Of a DNA stretch of 64,000 nt, positions 52,636 to 61,869 are shown piece after piece; within the stretch, counting starts at the first letter, position 1; each line of letters begins with the position of its first letter. A program made the position numbers and the translations under genes. The stretch is from Verrucomicrobiota bacterium (lineage in GTDB: Bacteria; Verrucomicrobiota; Verrucomicrobiia; Opitutales; UBA953): NCBI GenBank assembly GCA_003569205.1, contig BGOK01000002.1, forward strand, positions 124,001-188,000, in the 5' to 3' direction. The notes under the pieces are model-generated. The model was not told the DNA's origin. It did no database searches and saw nothing but the letters and a program-made list of their open reading frames with translations.

Positions 52636-53496
52636 ATGCCCATCGTCACCCATCGTCCTATCACCCCCGGCACGCGCTTCCTTGTTCGCGTGAAGACCGA
52701 GGGTCTGCACCCTGGTCGCCCCGAGCGCTCCCTCACGGAGAGCAATCACCGCGCCATGGGCCGTAATTGCTACGGCCGCATTACCTCCCGCCGTCGTGGG
52801 GGAGGTCATAAGAAGCTCTACCGCACCATCGACTTCCGTCGCGACCGCTTGGACGCTCCGGCCACCGTGCTCCGTATCGAGTACGATCCGAACCGCACCT
52901 CCCACTTGGCTCTCATCGAGTATGCCGATAAGACCCACTCGTACATTCTCGCCCCTGATGGCCTGAAGGTCGGTGATGTTGTCGTCAGCACCATGAAGCC
53001 ACAGGAGCGTTTGACCCCTGGTCTTTCGCTGCCGCTCCGTCTGATTGCTCCTTCCACCTTCATTCACTGCATCGAACTCGAGCCCGGTAAGGGTGCCCAA
53101 GTCGCCCGTTCTGCTGGCGGCTTCGCGCAGCTCCTCGGCATCGAAGGCGACCGCGCGATTCTCCGTATGCCCTCGGGCGAGCAGCGTTACATCAACGCAG
53201 ATTGCCGTGCCACGGTGGGTATCGTCGGCAACGTCGATCACCACAACGCCAGCCTCGGTAAGGCCGGTCGTAGCCGCTGGAAGGGCATCCGTCCTCGTCA
53301 GCGTGGTATGTCCATGAACCCTGTCGACCACCCGAACGGTGGTGGCGGTGGTAAGAAAAAGGGTGGTGGCGGTCGCCAGCACCTCAAGTCCCCCTGGGGT
53401 CAGCTCGCGAAGGGTTTCCCGACGCGCACCAAGGCCAAGGCTTCGAACAACCAAATCATCCTGCGCCGCAACGGTCGCAAGACGAAGAAGGTCTAA
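52636..53496 (+). CDS. rplB: 50S ribosomal protein L2
   Basis: A 286-residue L2 required for subunit joining and peptidyl transfer. RHRGGGHK is represented by SRRRGGGHKKLYR near residue 54, and GKAGRSRWKG with the following RG(V/M)SMNPVDHPNGGG contains the conserved His of the family near residue 233. The Gly/Lys insertion GGGGGKKKGGGG is slightly longer than usual. Confidence 0.98.
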   Translation: MPIVTHRPITPGTRFLVRVKTEGLHPGRPERSLTESNHRAMGRNCYGRITSRRRGGGHKKLYRTIDFRRDRLDAPATVLRIEYDPNRTSHLALIEYADKTHSYILAPDGLKVGDVVVSTMKPQERLTPGLSLPLRLIAPSTFIHCIELEPGKGAQVARSAGGFAQLLGIEGDRAILRMPSGEQRYINADCRATVGIVGNVDHHNASLGKAGRSRWKGIRPRQRGMSMNPVDHPNGGGGGKKKGGGGRQHLKSPWGQLAKGFPTRTKAKASNNQIILRRNGRKTKKV

Positions 53497-53518
53497 CTCT
53501 TAAACGTTACCCAAGCAC

Positions 53519-53797
53519 ATGGCACGCTCTCGTAAAAAAGGTTTCTTCGTCGACCCGCATATCCTCGACAAGGTTATGGTGGCCCAAAAAGCCAACAGCC
53601 GTAAACCGATCAAGACCTGGTCCCGTCGCTCGACGGTCACCCCGGATTTCATCGGTCTCAATCTGGAAGTCCATAACGGTAAGGCCTTCGTTCCCGTCTA
53701 TGTGACGGAAAACATGGTCGGTCACAAGCTCGGCGAGTTCGCTCCAACGCGTACCTTCCGCCAGCACACCCAGCCTTCTCGTAAGGAAGCCCAGTAA
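53519..53797 (+). CDS. rpsS: 30S ribosomal protein S19
   Basis: A 92-residue S19 in the 30S head. [15 protein letters not shown] and [16 protein letters not shown] are diagnostic, as is the C-terminal [13 protein letters not shown]. It is followed after eight bases by an exported protein gene instead of rplV. Confidence 0.97.
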   Translation: MARSRKKGFFVDPHILDKVMVAQKANSRKPIKTWSRRSTVTPDFIGLNLEVHNGKAFVPVYVTENMVGHKLGEFAPTRTFRQHTQPSRKEAQ

Positions 53798-53805
53798 TCC
53801 TTTTC

Positions 53806-54144
53806 ATGCGCTTCGCCCTCTCCATGTCGGTCTTGCTCGCTTCCGCTGCTGCGGTTTGCGCAGGCAGCCGTACGTTGGGGTCGGCCGAGTCGAATGGTCA
53901 GGCCAACGTCGTCGAAGTGGTCGTCGGTCGCAGTGCGGACCTTGTGGTCCTCGCCAGCGGTTACGACGCAGGTCTCCGTCCGGGTACCGTTTGTACGGTC
54001 TTCCGCGCGGGCCAAGCCTTCGGTTCGATTGTCGTCGCTGATGCCTCTGAGCATCGCGCCGTGGCCTTGATTCTTTCGCTCGACGGCGGCGCCCGCATCA
54101 ATCCGGGCGACACCGTTACTCTCCGCGCTAATCCCCGCATCTAA
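53806..54144 (+). CDS. Small exported protein inserted in the S10 operon (FlgT-C/SH3-like domain)
   Basis: A 112-residue protein with a signal peptide (MRFALSMSVLLASAAAVCAGS). The mature part looks like a small beta-barrel: LVVLASGYDAGLRPGTVCTVFR, then GSIVVADASEHRAVALIL and INPGDTVTL (given in pieces), a pattern resembling the C-terminal domain of FlgT and related bacterial SH3-like modules. It lies on the same strand with gaps of 8 and 24 bases to rpsS and rplV, so it is surely co-transcribed with ribosomal genes. I do not know a function. It is not a ribosomal protein. Confidence 0.85.
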   Translation: MRFALSMSVLLASAAAVCAGSRTLGSAESNGQANVVEVVVGRSADLVVLASGYDAGLRPGTVCTVFRAGQAFGSIVVADASEHRAVALILSLDGGARINPGDTVTLRANPRI

Positions 54145-54168
54145 CCTAAACACCCTTTTATAACCGTC

Positions 54169-54507
54169 ATGGAAGTCCACGCTCTCACCCGTTTTGCCCG
54201 CATGTCGCCCCAGAAGGTGCGCGAAGTCGCCCGCCAGATTCAGGGTCTCCCTGCCGAGGAAGCCGTCCAGCTCCTTCGCTTCATCCCGCGTAAGTCGGCT
54301 CGCCTCCTGTCCAAGACTTTGGCCAGTGCGATTGCCAACGCCGAGAACAACCACCAGCTCTCCAGCGCCGATCTCATCATCGTTTCCGCCACGGTGAACC
54401 AAGGTCCGGTGCTCAAGCGCTCGATGCCCGCCGCACGCGGCTCGGCCCACCCGATCCACAAGTCTATGAGCCACATCCGCATCGCGCTGGGCTCGGCCAC
54501 CAAGTAA
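54169..54507 (+). CDS. rplV: 50S ribosomal protein L22
   Basis: A 112-residue L22 lining the exit tunnel. RMSPQKVREVARQI near residue 10, KTLASAIANAENNH near residue 44 and the beta-hairpin tip PAARGSAHPIHK near residue 85 are standard. It is separated from rpsS by the exported protein gene. Confidence 0.97.
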   Translation: MEVHALTRFARMSPQKVREVARQIQGLPAEEAVQLLRFIPRKSARLLSKTLASAIANAENNHQLSSADLIIVSATVNQGPVLKRSMPAARGSAHPIHKSMSHIRIALGSATK

Positions 54508-54525
54508 CCCCTTACAAACCACACA

Positions 54526-55173
54526 ATGGGACAGAAAGTAAATCCGATCGGCTTCCGTCTAGCCGTCCGCCGCAACTGGGAATCTCGCTGGTTCGCAACG
54601 ACGCGCGATGGCGCCTTCGCTCGCAACATCCTCGAGGACTACCGCATCCGCGAGTTCCTTAAGGAAAAGCTCCGCCAGGCTGCTGTGCCCCGCATCTTCA
54701 TCGAACGTGCTGGCCCCAAGGTCCGCGTCCGTATCTGGACCGCCCGCCCGGGCGTCGTCATCGGCCGTAAGGGCGATGAACTCAAGAAGCTCCGTGAGGA
54801 GATCGCTGTCGTCGCCGGCAAGGCGAAGGCCGAGGACGTCATCCTCGAAGTCAACGAAGTGAAGCGCCCCGATCTCGTGGCCCAGCTCGTTGCCGAAAAC
54901 GTCGCCCTCCAGCTTGAGCGCCGCATCTCTTTCCGCCGCGCCATGAAGAAGGCCATCCAGTCCACGATGCAGAACGGTGCCGATGGCATCCGTCTCCGCC
55001 TCGGTGGTCGCCTCGGTGGTGCTGAAATCGCCCGCGTTGAGTCCGCTCGCGTCGGTCGCGTTCCCCTCCACACCCTGCGCGAGAACATCGACTACGGTTT
55101 TGCCGAAGCCCGCACCCTCTACGGTAAACTCGGCATCAAGTGCTGGATTTGCGCCAAGGACTCCGAGTTCTAA
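54526..55173 (+). CDS. rpsC: 30S ribosomal protein S3
   Basis: A 215-residue S3 at the mRNA entry channel. MGQKVNPIGFRL, the KH-domain GxxG-type motif VVIGRKGDELKKL near residue 83, and GRLGGAEIAR near residue 160 are standard. Length is typical without the C-terminal extension of some phyla. Confidence 0.98.
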   Translation: MGQKVNPIGFRLAVRRNWESRWFATTRDGAFARNILEDYRIREFLKEKLRQAAVPRIFIERAGPKVRVRIWTARPGVVIGRKGDELKKLREEIAVVAGKAKAEDVILEVNEVKRPDLVAQLVAENVALQLERRISFRRAMKKAIQSTMQNGADGIRLRLGGRLGGAEIARVESARVGRVPLHTLRENIDYGFAEARTLYGKLGIKCWICAKDSEF

Positions 55174-55210
55174 ACCGCCCCCGCACCCCTCTAACTAAAG
55201 ACCCGCTTCC

Positions 55211-55639
55211 ATGGCCAATCTTCAACCCGCCCGCACCAAGTGGCGCAAACACCGCAAAGGCAAGATCCGCGGTAATGCCACGACCTGCAACACCCTCGCT
55301 TTCGGCGATTTCGGCATCCAGTCCTTGGACCGTGCCCGTATCCCCGCTAACCAAATTGAGGCTGCTCGTATCGCCATCTCCCGCGCTTTGAAGCGTAAGG
55401 GCAAGATGTGGATGCGTATCTTCCCTCACACCCCGGTGACCCGGAAGCCCGCCGAAGTCCGAATGGGCTCTGGTAAGGGTAGCGTCGAGTACTACGTGGC
55501 TGTGATTAAGCCTGGAACCATGCTTTTTGAGGTGGGTGGCGTGACGATCACCGTCGCCCGCGAGGCCATGCGCCTAGCCGATACGAAGCTCCAGGTCCGT
55601 TGCCGCTTCCTCGCCCGTGAAGAACTCGAAAAGTATTGA
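55211..55639 (+). CDS. rplP: 50S ribosomal protein L16
   Basis: A 142-residue L16. TKWRKHRKGKIRG near residue 9 and the conserved RMGSGKGSVEYYVAVIKPG near residue 82, which carries the arginine that is hydroxylated in some bacteria, are diagnostic. It precedes rpmC with a 41-base gap. Confidence 0.97.
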   Translation: MANLQPARTKWRKHRKGKIRGNATTCNTLAFGDFGIQSLDRARIPANQIEAARIAISRALKRKGKMWMRIFPHTPVTRKPAEVRMGSGKGSVEYYVAVIKPGTMLFEVGGVTITVAREAMRLADTKLQVRCRFLAREELEKY

Positions 55640-55680
55640 TGCCTAAGGCCTTCCTCACCCATAACTGACCTCTTTTCCCG

Positions 55681-55905
55681 ATGCGTACCTACCAAAAAGG
55701 CAAGCCTTCCGCCGCTTCCGCACTGCGTCCCCTGGCCGCCGCTGAGCTCCAGAAGCGCGTGCGCGAAGCCCGCGAGGAACTCCTCCAGCTCCGTCTCCGT
55801 AAGGCGACCGGCGCTGTCGAAAACTCTGCCCGTTTCCGTTTCCTCCGCGTCGACATCGCTCGATGCCTGACGGTGCTGAAGGCTCAGGCCACCGCCGCTA
55901 AGTAA
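55681..55905 (+). CDS. rpmC: 50S ribosomal protein L29
   Basis: A 74-residue L29 at the tunnel exit. It has the two-helix layout with LRLRKATGAVENSARFR near residue 37, the family signature being the (L/F)-x-x-(A)-x-G-x-(L/V)-x-(N/D)-x-x-(R) pattern. Slightly longer N-terminus than E. coli L29 (63). Confidence 0.94.
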   Translation: MRTYQKGKPSAASALRPLAAAELQKRVREAREELLQLRLRKATGAVENSARFRFLRVDIARCLTVLKAQATAAK

Positions 55906-55924
55906 CCCTTAAACCATTATTCCG

Positions 55925-56209
55925 ATGTCCGAGACCCGCTCCAACCGCAAGACCCTCATCGGCTTCGTCGCCACCCGTTCGGGCGACAAGTCTGTGAAGG
56001 TTAATTTCCAATACACCGTCCTTCACCCCGTTTACGGCAAGGAAGTGAAGCGCCGCACCGTGCTCCACGCCCATGACGAGAAGAACGAGTGCAAGGTGGG
56101 CGATAAGGTCGAGATCATGGAGACCCGCCCTTTGTCCAAGCTCAAGCGCTGGCGCGTGATTCGCGTCGTCGAAGCCGCGAAGATTGCTGCCCAGCCCATT
56201 GACGGCTAA
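55925..56209 (+). CDS. rpsQ: 30S ribosomal protein S17
   Basis: A 94-residue S17, a primary 16S binder. [20 protein letters not shown] and [27 protein letters not shown] (in part) are standard. It follows rpmC in classical order. Confidence 0.97.
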   Translation: MSETRSNRKTLIGFVATRSGDKSVKVNFQYTVLHPVYGKEVKRRTVLHAHDEKNECKVGDKVEIMETRPLSKLKRWRVIRVVEAAKIAAQPIDG

Positions 56210-56229
56210 TCACCCCACTACCTACTTTT

Positions 56230-56595
56230 ATGCTTCAGATGCTTTCCCGACTCGACGTCGCCGATAATACCGGCGCTCGTCAGGTCCAGATGATCCGCCG
56301 CCTCGGCCAGATCACCGACACCGCCGGTATCGGCGACGTCATCATTTGCTCCGTCAAGGACTCGACCCCCGATGCCCAGTGCAAGAAGGGTAGCGTCGTC
56401 CGCGCCGTCATCGTTCGCACCGTGGCCCCAATCCGTCGTAACGACGGCAGCTACTTGCGCTTCGACTCGAACGCGGTCGTCATCCTGGACGACAACGGCA
56501 ACCCGAAGGGTACCCGCATCTTCGGGCCCGTCGCCCGCGAACTCCGCGGCAAGAACTTCATGAAGATCATTTCCCTCGCTCCCGAGGTCCTCTAA
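56230..56595 (+). CDS. rplN: 50S ribosomal protein L14
   Basis: A 121-residue L14 at the subunit interface. [20 protein letters not shown] and [18 protein letters not shown] are diagnostic. It starts the spc block; the order L14-L24-L5 follows the standard. Confidence 0.98.
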   Translation: MLQMLSRLDVADNTGARQVQMIRRLGQITDTAGIGDVIICSVKDSTPDAQCKKGSVVRAVIVRTVAPIRRNDGSYLRFDSNAVVILDDNGNPKGTRIFGPVARELRGKNFMKIISLAPEVL

Positions 56596-56601
56596 TCCGC
56601 T

Positions 56602-56874
56602 ATGTCTAAGACTGATATCAAACGCGGCGACGAAGTCGTCGTCATTGCCGGTGCCGATAAGGGCAAGCGCGGCGAAATCCTCACCTACGATCGGGACGCA
56701 GAACGTGTCACCATCAAGGGCCTTAACCTCGTCAAGCGCCACCTGAAGCGCACGCAGGAAGGCACTGGCGGCATCACCGAGAAGGAAGCCCCGATTCATC
56801 GCTCTAACGTGATGCTCGGCTCCCTCTGGGACGCCCGTCGTGCCAAGAAGCCAGCCAAGAAGGCTGCTAAGTAA
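56602..56874 (+). CDS. rplX: 50S ribosomal protein L24
   Basis: A 90-residue L24 assembly initiator. The KOW motif lies in KRGDEVVVIAGADKGKRGEIL near residue 7, followed by the family's KGLNLVKRHLK and APIHRSNVML. It is only six bases after rplN and has a Lys/Ala-rich tail. Confidence 0.96.
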   Translation: MSKTDIKRGDEVVVIAGADKGKRGEILTYDRDAERVTIKGLNLVKRHLKRTQEGTGGITEKEAPIHRSNVMLGSLWDARRAKKPAKKAAK

Positions 56875-56906
56875 CCCTGACGAAACCACCCGAGATTTAC
56901 ACGAAG

Positions 56907-57491
56907 ATGTCTACCAAGCCCTACCTTAAGAAGGCCTACCTCGAGAAGGTCGTCCCCGAGCTCATCAAGGCCCGCGGTTACAAGAACGTCCACCAGGTCC
57001 CTAACCTCACCAAGATTGTCCTTAACTCAGCTTTCAAGGCTGACGCCGACAAGGCCCACATGGCCGAAGTCGTGAAAGAAATCACCAAGTTGTCGGGTCA
57101 AAAGCCGATCATCACCTACGCTTCCAAGAGCGTCGCGAGCTTTAAGGTGCGTGAAGGCATGCCCCTCGGCTGCGTGGTTACCCTCCGGGGTGCCCGCATG
57201 TGGGAATTCATGCTCCGCCTCACCGCGGTGGCCCTCCCGATGATTCGCGACTTCCGCGGTGTCAGTAACCGCCTCGACGGTCGCGGTAACTTCTCCCTCG
57301 GGATTGTGGACCATACCATCTTCCCCGAAACCCAAGCTGACGGCTCCCAGCGTGCGAACATCGGGATGGATGTCGTCATCGTGACGACCGCCACCAACGA
57401 CGACGAAGGCCGCGAGCTGCTCCGCATGCTCGGTATGCCGTTCCGCCGCTCCTCCGCCGCCACCGAAGCCGCCGCCACCGCGAAGGCCTAA
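56907..57491 (+). CDS. rplE: 50S ribosomal protein L5
   Basis: A 194-residue L5 that binds 5S rRNA. NLTKIVLN near residue 32, ITGQKP-like LSGQKPIITYASKSVASFKVREGMPLG (in part) and RDFRGVSNRLDGRGNFSLGI near residue 113 are standard. The C-terminal 15 residues are Ala-rich and extra. Confidence 0.97.
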   Translation: MSTKPYLKKAYLEKVVPELIKARGYKNVHQVPNLTKIVLNSAFKADADKAHMAEVVKEITKLSGQKPIITYASKSVASFKVREGMPLGCVVTLRGARMWEFMLRLTAVALPMIRDFRGVSNRLDGRGNFSLGIVDHTIFPETQADGSQRANIGMDVVIVTTATNDDEGRELLRMLGMPFRRSSAATEAAATAKA

Positions 57492-57512
57492 CCCCTCACC
57501 TTACACACCAGT

Positions 57513-57818
57513 ATGGCCAAGAAGTCTGTCATCCAACGCGCCCTCAAGCGCGATCGCCTTGTCGCCAAGCACGCTGCCAAGCGCGCCGAGCTCAAGGCAA
57601 TCCTCCTCAGCCCCAAGACCACTGAGGAAGAGTTCTACGTCGCCCAGCGCAAGCTTACCGAGTTGCCCCGCAACTCGTCGAAGGTTCGTCATAAGAACCG
57701 CTGCGCTATCTCAGGTCGTCCACGTGCGTTCATTCGCAAGTTCGGCCTCTCCCGTATCACCTTCCGCGAACTCGCCCTTGGTGGCCAGATTCCCGGTGTC
57801 ACCAAGGCATCCTGGTAA
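57513..57818 (+). CDS. rpsN: 30S ribosomal protein S14
   Basis: A 101-residue S14 of the long, zinc-free type; only one Cys is present, so no CxxC pair exists. [16 protein letters not shown] and the C-terminal [20 protein letters not shown] are diagnostic. Standard order between rplE and rpsH. Confidence 0.97.
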   Translation: MAKKSVIQRALKRDRLVAKHAAKRAELKAILLSPKTTEEEFYVAQRKLTELPRNSSKVRHKNRCAISGRPRAFIRKFGLSRITFRELALGGQIPGVTKASW

Positions 57819-57836
57819 CCTCCGACCGCAACGACT

Positions 57837-58235
57837 ATGTCCGCTTCTAACGATACCATCGGAGATTTCCTGACCTCCATCCGCAACGCATCTAAGGCCG
57901 AGAGGGCTACGATTGTCGTCCAGTGGTCGCGCCTCCGCGAAGGCGTGGCCCGCATCCTCACGGAGGCCGGCTACGTTGCCAGTTTCCGCAAGGCTGAGCG
58001 CGAAGAAAAGCCCGTCCTCGAACTTACCCTCAAGTACGTCTCCGGCGTGCCTGCGATCACCAGCATCGAGCGTGTCTCGACCCCTGGTCGCCGCGTCTAC
58101 GCCGGCTACACGACCGTGCCGAAGGTGATCGGTGGCATGGGCGTCTCCATCCTTACCACTTCCCGTGGCGTCATGACCGATGCCGAGGCCCGTCGCCAGA
58201 AGGTTGGCGGCGAACTCCTCGCCAAGGTCTGGTAA
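57837..58235 (+). CDS. rpsH: 30S ribosomal protein S8
   Basis: A 132-residue S8 that binds the central domain of 16S rRNA. DTIGDFLTSIRNASKA and the C-terminal GVSILTTSRGVMTDAEARRQKVGGELL (in part) are standard. Confidence 0.97.
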   Translation: MSASNDTIGDFLTSIRNASKAERATIVVQWSRLREGVARILTEAGYVASFRKAEREEKPVLELTLKYVSGVPAITSIERVSTPGRRVYAGYTTVPKVIGGMGVSILTTSRGVMTDAEARRQKVGGELLAKVW

Positions 58236-58258
58236 TCCAACCCCCTAATAAAAAAGTC

Positions 58259-58795
58259 ATGAGCCGCATTGGCAAACAACCCGTCCCCGTCCCCGCCTCC
58301 GTCAAGGTAGCGATTAACGGCCAGACCATCTCCGTCGAAGGCCCGAAGGGTAAGCTTTCGCACACATTCCCTGCGAAGATTGGCGTGACCGTCGACAAAT
58401 CCGTCGTCCAAGTCGCTGACCTCTCTGAAAAGAAGGACGCTGGTCCTGTTTTTGGTACCACTCGCGCCATCATCCGTAACATGGTGGAAGGCGTTGAGAA
58501 GGGCTACAGCAAGACTCTCCTAATCGAAGGCGTCGGCTTCAAGGCTGCCCTCAAGGGGAACGTCCTCGACCTCGCCCTCGGTTACTCCCACCCGATTCGT
58601 TACACGGTACCTGTAGGCGTCACGGTCGTCGTCACCGACGGCACGAAGCTCCTCATCTCCGGTGCCGATCGACACATGGTTGGCCAGGTCGCTGCCTCCA
58701 TCAAACTCTACAAGCCGGTCGAGCCTTATAAGGGTAAGGGTGTTCGCGTCGAAGGCGAATACGTCCGCCGCAAGGAAGGCAAGAAGACCGCCTAA
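58259..58795 (+). CDS. rplF: 50S ribosomal protein L6
   Basis: A 178-residue L6 with the duplicated fold. MSRIGKQPVPVPASVKV at the start and PEPYKGKGVR-type VEPYKGKGVRVEGEYVRRKEGK near the end are standard. Confidence 0.98.
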   Translation: MSRIGKQPVPVPASVKVAINGQTISVEGPKGKLSHTFPAKIGVTVDKSVVQVADLSEKKDAGPVFGTTRAIIRNMVEGVEKGYSKTLLIEGVGFKAALKGNVLDLALGYSHPIRYTVPVGVTVVVTDGTKLLISGADRHMVGQVAASIKLYKPVEPYKGKGVRVEGEYVRRKEGKKTA

Positions 58796-58815
58796 CCCGC
58801 TCGCCACTCACCTTC

Positions 58816-59178
58816 ATGAATATTTCCAAGAAGAACCTGCTCGTGCAGAAGCGCCGCTGGCGCATCCGCAAGACGGTGCAAGGCACCGCCGCCCGTCCGC
58901 GCCTCGCGCTCAAGCTGACCCATCTCCACCTCTACGCCCAGGCGATCGACGACGATCGTGGTGTGACCCTCGTGGCCACTTCCACTACCTCGAAGGATTT
59001 CCGTGGCCAGAAGCTCCGTCCGACCGTCGCCGGTGCCACCGCTTTCGGTGCCGCTTTCGGCGCGAAGGCCAAGGCCGCTGGTCTCACCACCGTGGTCTTC
59101 GACCGTGCTGGTCGCCGTTACCATGGCGCCGTCAAGGCGTTTGCCGATGCCGCCCGCGCCGCTGGCCTCCTCTTCTAA
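58816..59178 (+). CDS. rplR: 50S ribosomal protein L18
   Basis: A 120-residue L18 binding 5S r[23 protein letters not shown] near residue 14 and the C-terminal [20 protein letters not shown] region are standard. Confidence 0.97.
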   Translation: MNISKKNLLVQKRRWRIRKTVQGTAARPRLALKLTHLHLYAQAIDDDRGVTLVATSTTSKDFRGQKLRPTVAGATAFGAAFGAKAKAAGLTTVVFDRAGRRYHGAVKAFADAARAAGLLF

Positions 59179-59188
59179 TAAAAATTCC

Positions 59189-59830
59189 ATGAGCGAAGAA
59201 ACCAAGAAAGCTGCGGCCCCAGCCACCCCTGCTGGCAACACCGGTCCTGCTGGTAACGCCGGTCCTGGCCCTGGCGGCGACCGTCGTGGTCCTGGCGGTA
59301 ACAATAACCGTCGTGGTCCTGGTGGCCCCGGCGGTCCTCGCGGCCCGCGCCGCGATAATCGCAACGAAGGTCCTGCTTCCGAATACAACGACAAGGTCGT
59401 GCACATCAACCGTTGCTCGAAGGTCGTCAAAGGTGGCCGTCGCTTTAACTTCGCTGCGCTCATCGTGGCGGGTGATGGCAAGGGCCGCGTTGGCGTCGGT
59501 TACGGCAAGGCCAAGGAAGTACCCGATGCTATCCGCAAGGGTACCGACCGTGCTCACCGCGCCCTCGTCCACGTCAATCTGCGTAACAACACCATCCCGC
59601 ACGAAGTCATCGGCCGCGCTGATGGTGGCGTCGTCATGCTCCGCCCAGCTTCTCCGGGTACCGGCCTCATCGCCGGCGGTGGCGTCCGTGCTGTCCTCGA
59701 AGTGGTCGGCCTAAAGGACGTCCTCTCGAAGTCCATGGGTTCGAATAACCCTCAGGCCATCGTGAAGGCGACCCTTGATGGTCTCGCCCAGCTCCGCACG
59801 CTCGAACAAATCAAGTCTCTCCGCGCTTAA
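59189..59830 (+). CDS. rpsE: 30S ribosomal protein S5 with Gly/Arg-rich N-terminal extension
   Basis: A 213-residue S5; E. coli S5 has 167. The ATG at 59189 precedes about 45 extra residues of low complexity with repeated GPGG, NRRGPGG and RGPRR units, resembling RGG-type RNA-binding tails. The body then begins with [21 protein letters not shown], and the rest ([37 protein letters not shown]) is standard. rpmD (L30), which normally follows, is absent; rplO starts 15 bases later. Confidence 0.97.
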   Translation: MSEETKKAAAPATPAGNTGPAGNAGPGPGGDRRGPGGNNNRRGPGGPGGPRGPRRDNRNEGPASEYNDKVVHINRCSKVVKGGRRFNFAALIVAGDGKGRVGVGYGKAKEVPDAIRKGTDRAHRALVHVNLRNNTIPHEVIGRADGGVVMLRPASPGTGLIAGGGVRAVLEVVGLKDVLSKSMGSNNPQAIVKATLDGLAQLRTLEQIKSLRA

Positions 59831-59845
59831 GCGGACCTCCCAACT

Positions 59846-60307
59846 ATGAAGCTCCATTCTTTGCCCGCCATTAAGGGCTCCACTCACCGTCACAAGATCC
59901 TCGGCCGCGGTCGCGGTACGGGTCACGGTAAGACTTCCGGTCGTGGCCACAAGGGTATGAAGGCCCGTTCTGGCGGCGGCCACCGCCCTGGTTTCGAAGG
60001 CGGCCAGATGCCCCTTTACCGTCGTCTGCCTAAGCGCGGTTTCAATAACGTGAACCGTATTGATTACGCCGTGGTTAACCTCCGCGACATCGAAGCGCTC
60101 GAAGGCTCGACCCTCGGCCTCGCTGAGTTCAAGGCCCAGGGCGTACTCCGCTCCAACGCCCCTCTCCTCAAGGTGCTGGCTACGGGCGAAATCACCCGCG
60201 CCGTCACCGTTTCGGCCCATCGTTTCTCCGAAGCTGCTAAGCAGAAGATCCTCGCCGCTGGCGGAAAGGTCATCGAGCTCGCGGTCAAGGCGACGAAGGC
60301 AGAGTAA
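59846..60307 (+). CDS. rplO: 50S ribosomal protein L15
   Basis: A 153-residue L15. MKLHSLPAIKGSTHRHKILGRG (in part) with the Gly/Lys/Arg-rich GTGHGKTSGRGHKGMKARSG region and RRLPKRGFNNV are diagnostic. It is directly followed by secY after 23 bases. Confidence 0.97.
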   Translation: MKLHSLPAIKGSTHRHKILGRGRGTGHGKTSGRGHKGMKARSGGGHRPGFEGGQMPLYRRLPKRGFNNVNRIDYAVVNLRDIEALEGSTLGLAEFKAQGVLRSNAPLLKVLATGEITRAVTVSAHRFSEAAKQKILAAGGKVIELAVKATKAE

Positions 60308-60330
60308 CCTTCGGAAAGACGCCTTCCGCG

Positions 60331-61857
60331 ATGTTTTCGGCTTTTGCCAATTGCTGGAGGATTCCTGAACTCCGGGCCCGTCTGCTTGCGACGGTCGCCC
60401 TCGTTTTCGTAGCGCGTATTGGGGCGAACATCCCGCTGCCGGGTATCGACCCGAAGGACATCATGGATTACTACGCCACGATGTCCGATAAGGCATCGGG
60501 CGGCGTGGTGGCTATGTACAATATGTTCACGGGGGGTGCGCTCCTTAAGGGGGCAATCTTCTCTTTGGGCATCATGCCCTACATCAGCGCTTCGATTATC
60601 ATGCAGTTGATGTCGGCGGTGGTGCCTTCCATCGCCCGCCTCCAGCAGGAAGGTGAAGTCGGCCGCCAAAAGGTCGCCCAGTATTCCCGCTACCTCACCA
60701 TTATCATCGCAGTGGTCCAGTCGGCCCTGTTGTTGGGCGCCTTCTGTAATCCCACTAAGGTTGGACAGGCCCTCGGCTTAGGGAGTTTCGTCGGCGAGAT
60801 TGTGGTCATGGAGAACAAGACGCTCTTCGTCTGCCTTGGCGTGACGATTTTAACCTCTGGTTCGATTGTGATGCTTTGGCTGGGCGAACAAATTACGCAA
60901 CGTGGCATCGGCAACGGCACCTCCATTCTGATTACTATTGGTATTTTGTCCGACATCCCCGGTGCTATCACCAGTTTTGTCGATGTGGCTTTTGGCGGTA
61001 AGATTGGTGCTGCCGCCGTCAACTCCCATGGTTGGGAAAAGGCGGCCGGCATGATCATCCTCTTCGTCCTCGTGACCGCGGCGATGGTGGCCATCAATCA
61101 AGCCGTTCGTAAGATTCCGATTCAGTACGCCCAGCGTATGGTTGGGAAGAAGATGTATGGTGCACAGACCAACTACCTGCCGCTCAAGGTGAACTACGCG
61201 GGCGTGATGCCGGTCATTTTTGCTGGTGCGATTCTCAGCTTTCCGCCGATGTTGCTCAATCCATTGAGCACCCTTTCGCCGACGCTAGATTTCCTCCGTG
61301 GTTGGGCTGACGTCTTCCAGAGCCAAGGTTGGTTCCACTACCTCTCGTACGCTGTCCTTATCTTCGGGTTCAGCTACTTCTGGATTTCCATCATGTTCCG
61401 CCCGGTGCAGATCGCGGATGACCTTAAGAAGAATAACGGTTACATCCTCGGCGTGCGTCCTGGCGAGCACACCGCGGCCTTCCTAGACTTTGTGATGACG
61501 CGCCTCACGGTGGCCGGTTCACTCTTCCTGCTCATCATCGCCCTGATGCCTGACTTGTTCATGCTGCAGCTGGGTTTCCCGGCGCGTCTCGCGACCTTCC
61601 TCGGCGGTACGGGTGGCCTCATCACCGTTGGCGTTATGCTCGACACGATGCGCCAGATTGAGACCTACCTCTTGCAACGTAACTACGAAGGTTTCTTGAA
61701 GAAGGGTCGAATCGGCAGCTTGCCGGTGCCAGCTCCTGCCCAGCGTCCGGCTGATTCCGCCGCCGCCCTCGGTTCCATGGAGAAGACCTGCATGGTGCTC
61801 TTTGTCCTCGGGGTGGCTGCTTGGATTGCCAACCACTGGAGTTCGTTCGCTAAGTAA
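60331..61857 (+). CDS. secY: Preprotein translocase subunit SecY
   Basis: A 508-residue channel protein with ten predicted helices. RIGANIPLPGID near residue 30, the plug region and GIMPYISASIIMQL near residue 89 are diagnostic; the cytoplasmic loops with QYAQRMVGKKMYG and MFRPVQIADDLKKNNG, which contact SecA and the ribosome, are present. It is longer than E. coli SecY (443), mainly in loops around residues 120-230. adk, which often follows, is missing; map is next. Confidence 0.97.
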   Translation: MFSAFANCWRIPELRARLLATVALVFVARIGANIPLPGIDPKDIMDYYATMSDKASGGVVAMYNMFTGGALLKGAIFSLGIMPYISASIIMQLMSAVVPSIARLQQEGEVGRQKVAQYSRYLTIIIAVVQSALLLGAFCNPTKVGQALGLGSFVGEIVVMENKTLFVCLGVTILTSGSIVMLWLGEQITQRGIGNGTSILITIGILSDIPGAITSFVDVAFGGKIGAAAVNSHGWEKAAGMIILFVLVTAAMVAINQAVRKIPIQYAQRMVGKKMYGAQTNYLPLKVNYAGVMPVIFAGAILSFPPMLLNPLSTLSPTLDFLRGWADVFQSQGWFHYLSYAVLIFGFSYFWISIMFRPVQIADDLKKNNGYILGVRPGEHTAAFLDFVMTRLTVAGSLFLLIIALMPDLFMLQLGFPARLATFLGGTGGLITVGVMLDTMRQIETYLLQRNYEGFLKKGRIGSLPVPAPAQRPADSAAALGSMEKTCMVLFVLGVAAWIANHWSSFAK

Positions 61858-61869
61858 GCCTTTTCCGGG

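Noticed and set aside
59215-59350. GGTCCTGG-like tandem repeats as a mobile repeat
   Set aside because: They follow from Gly/Pro/Arg codons of the S5 tail in frame.
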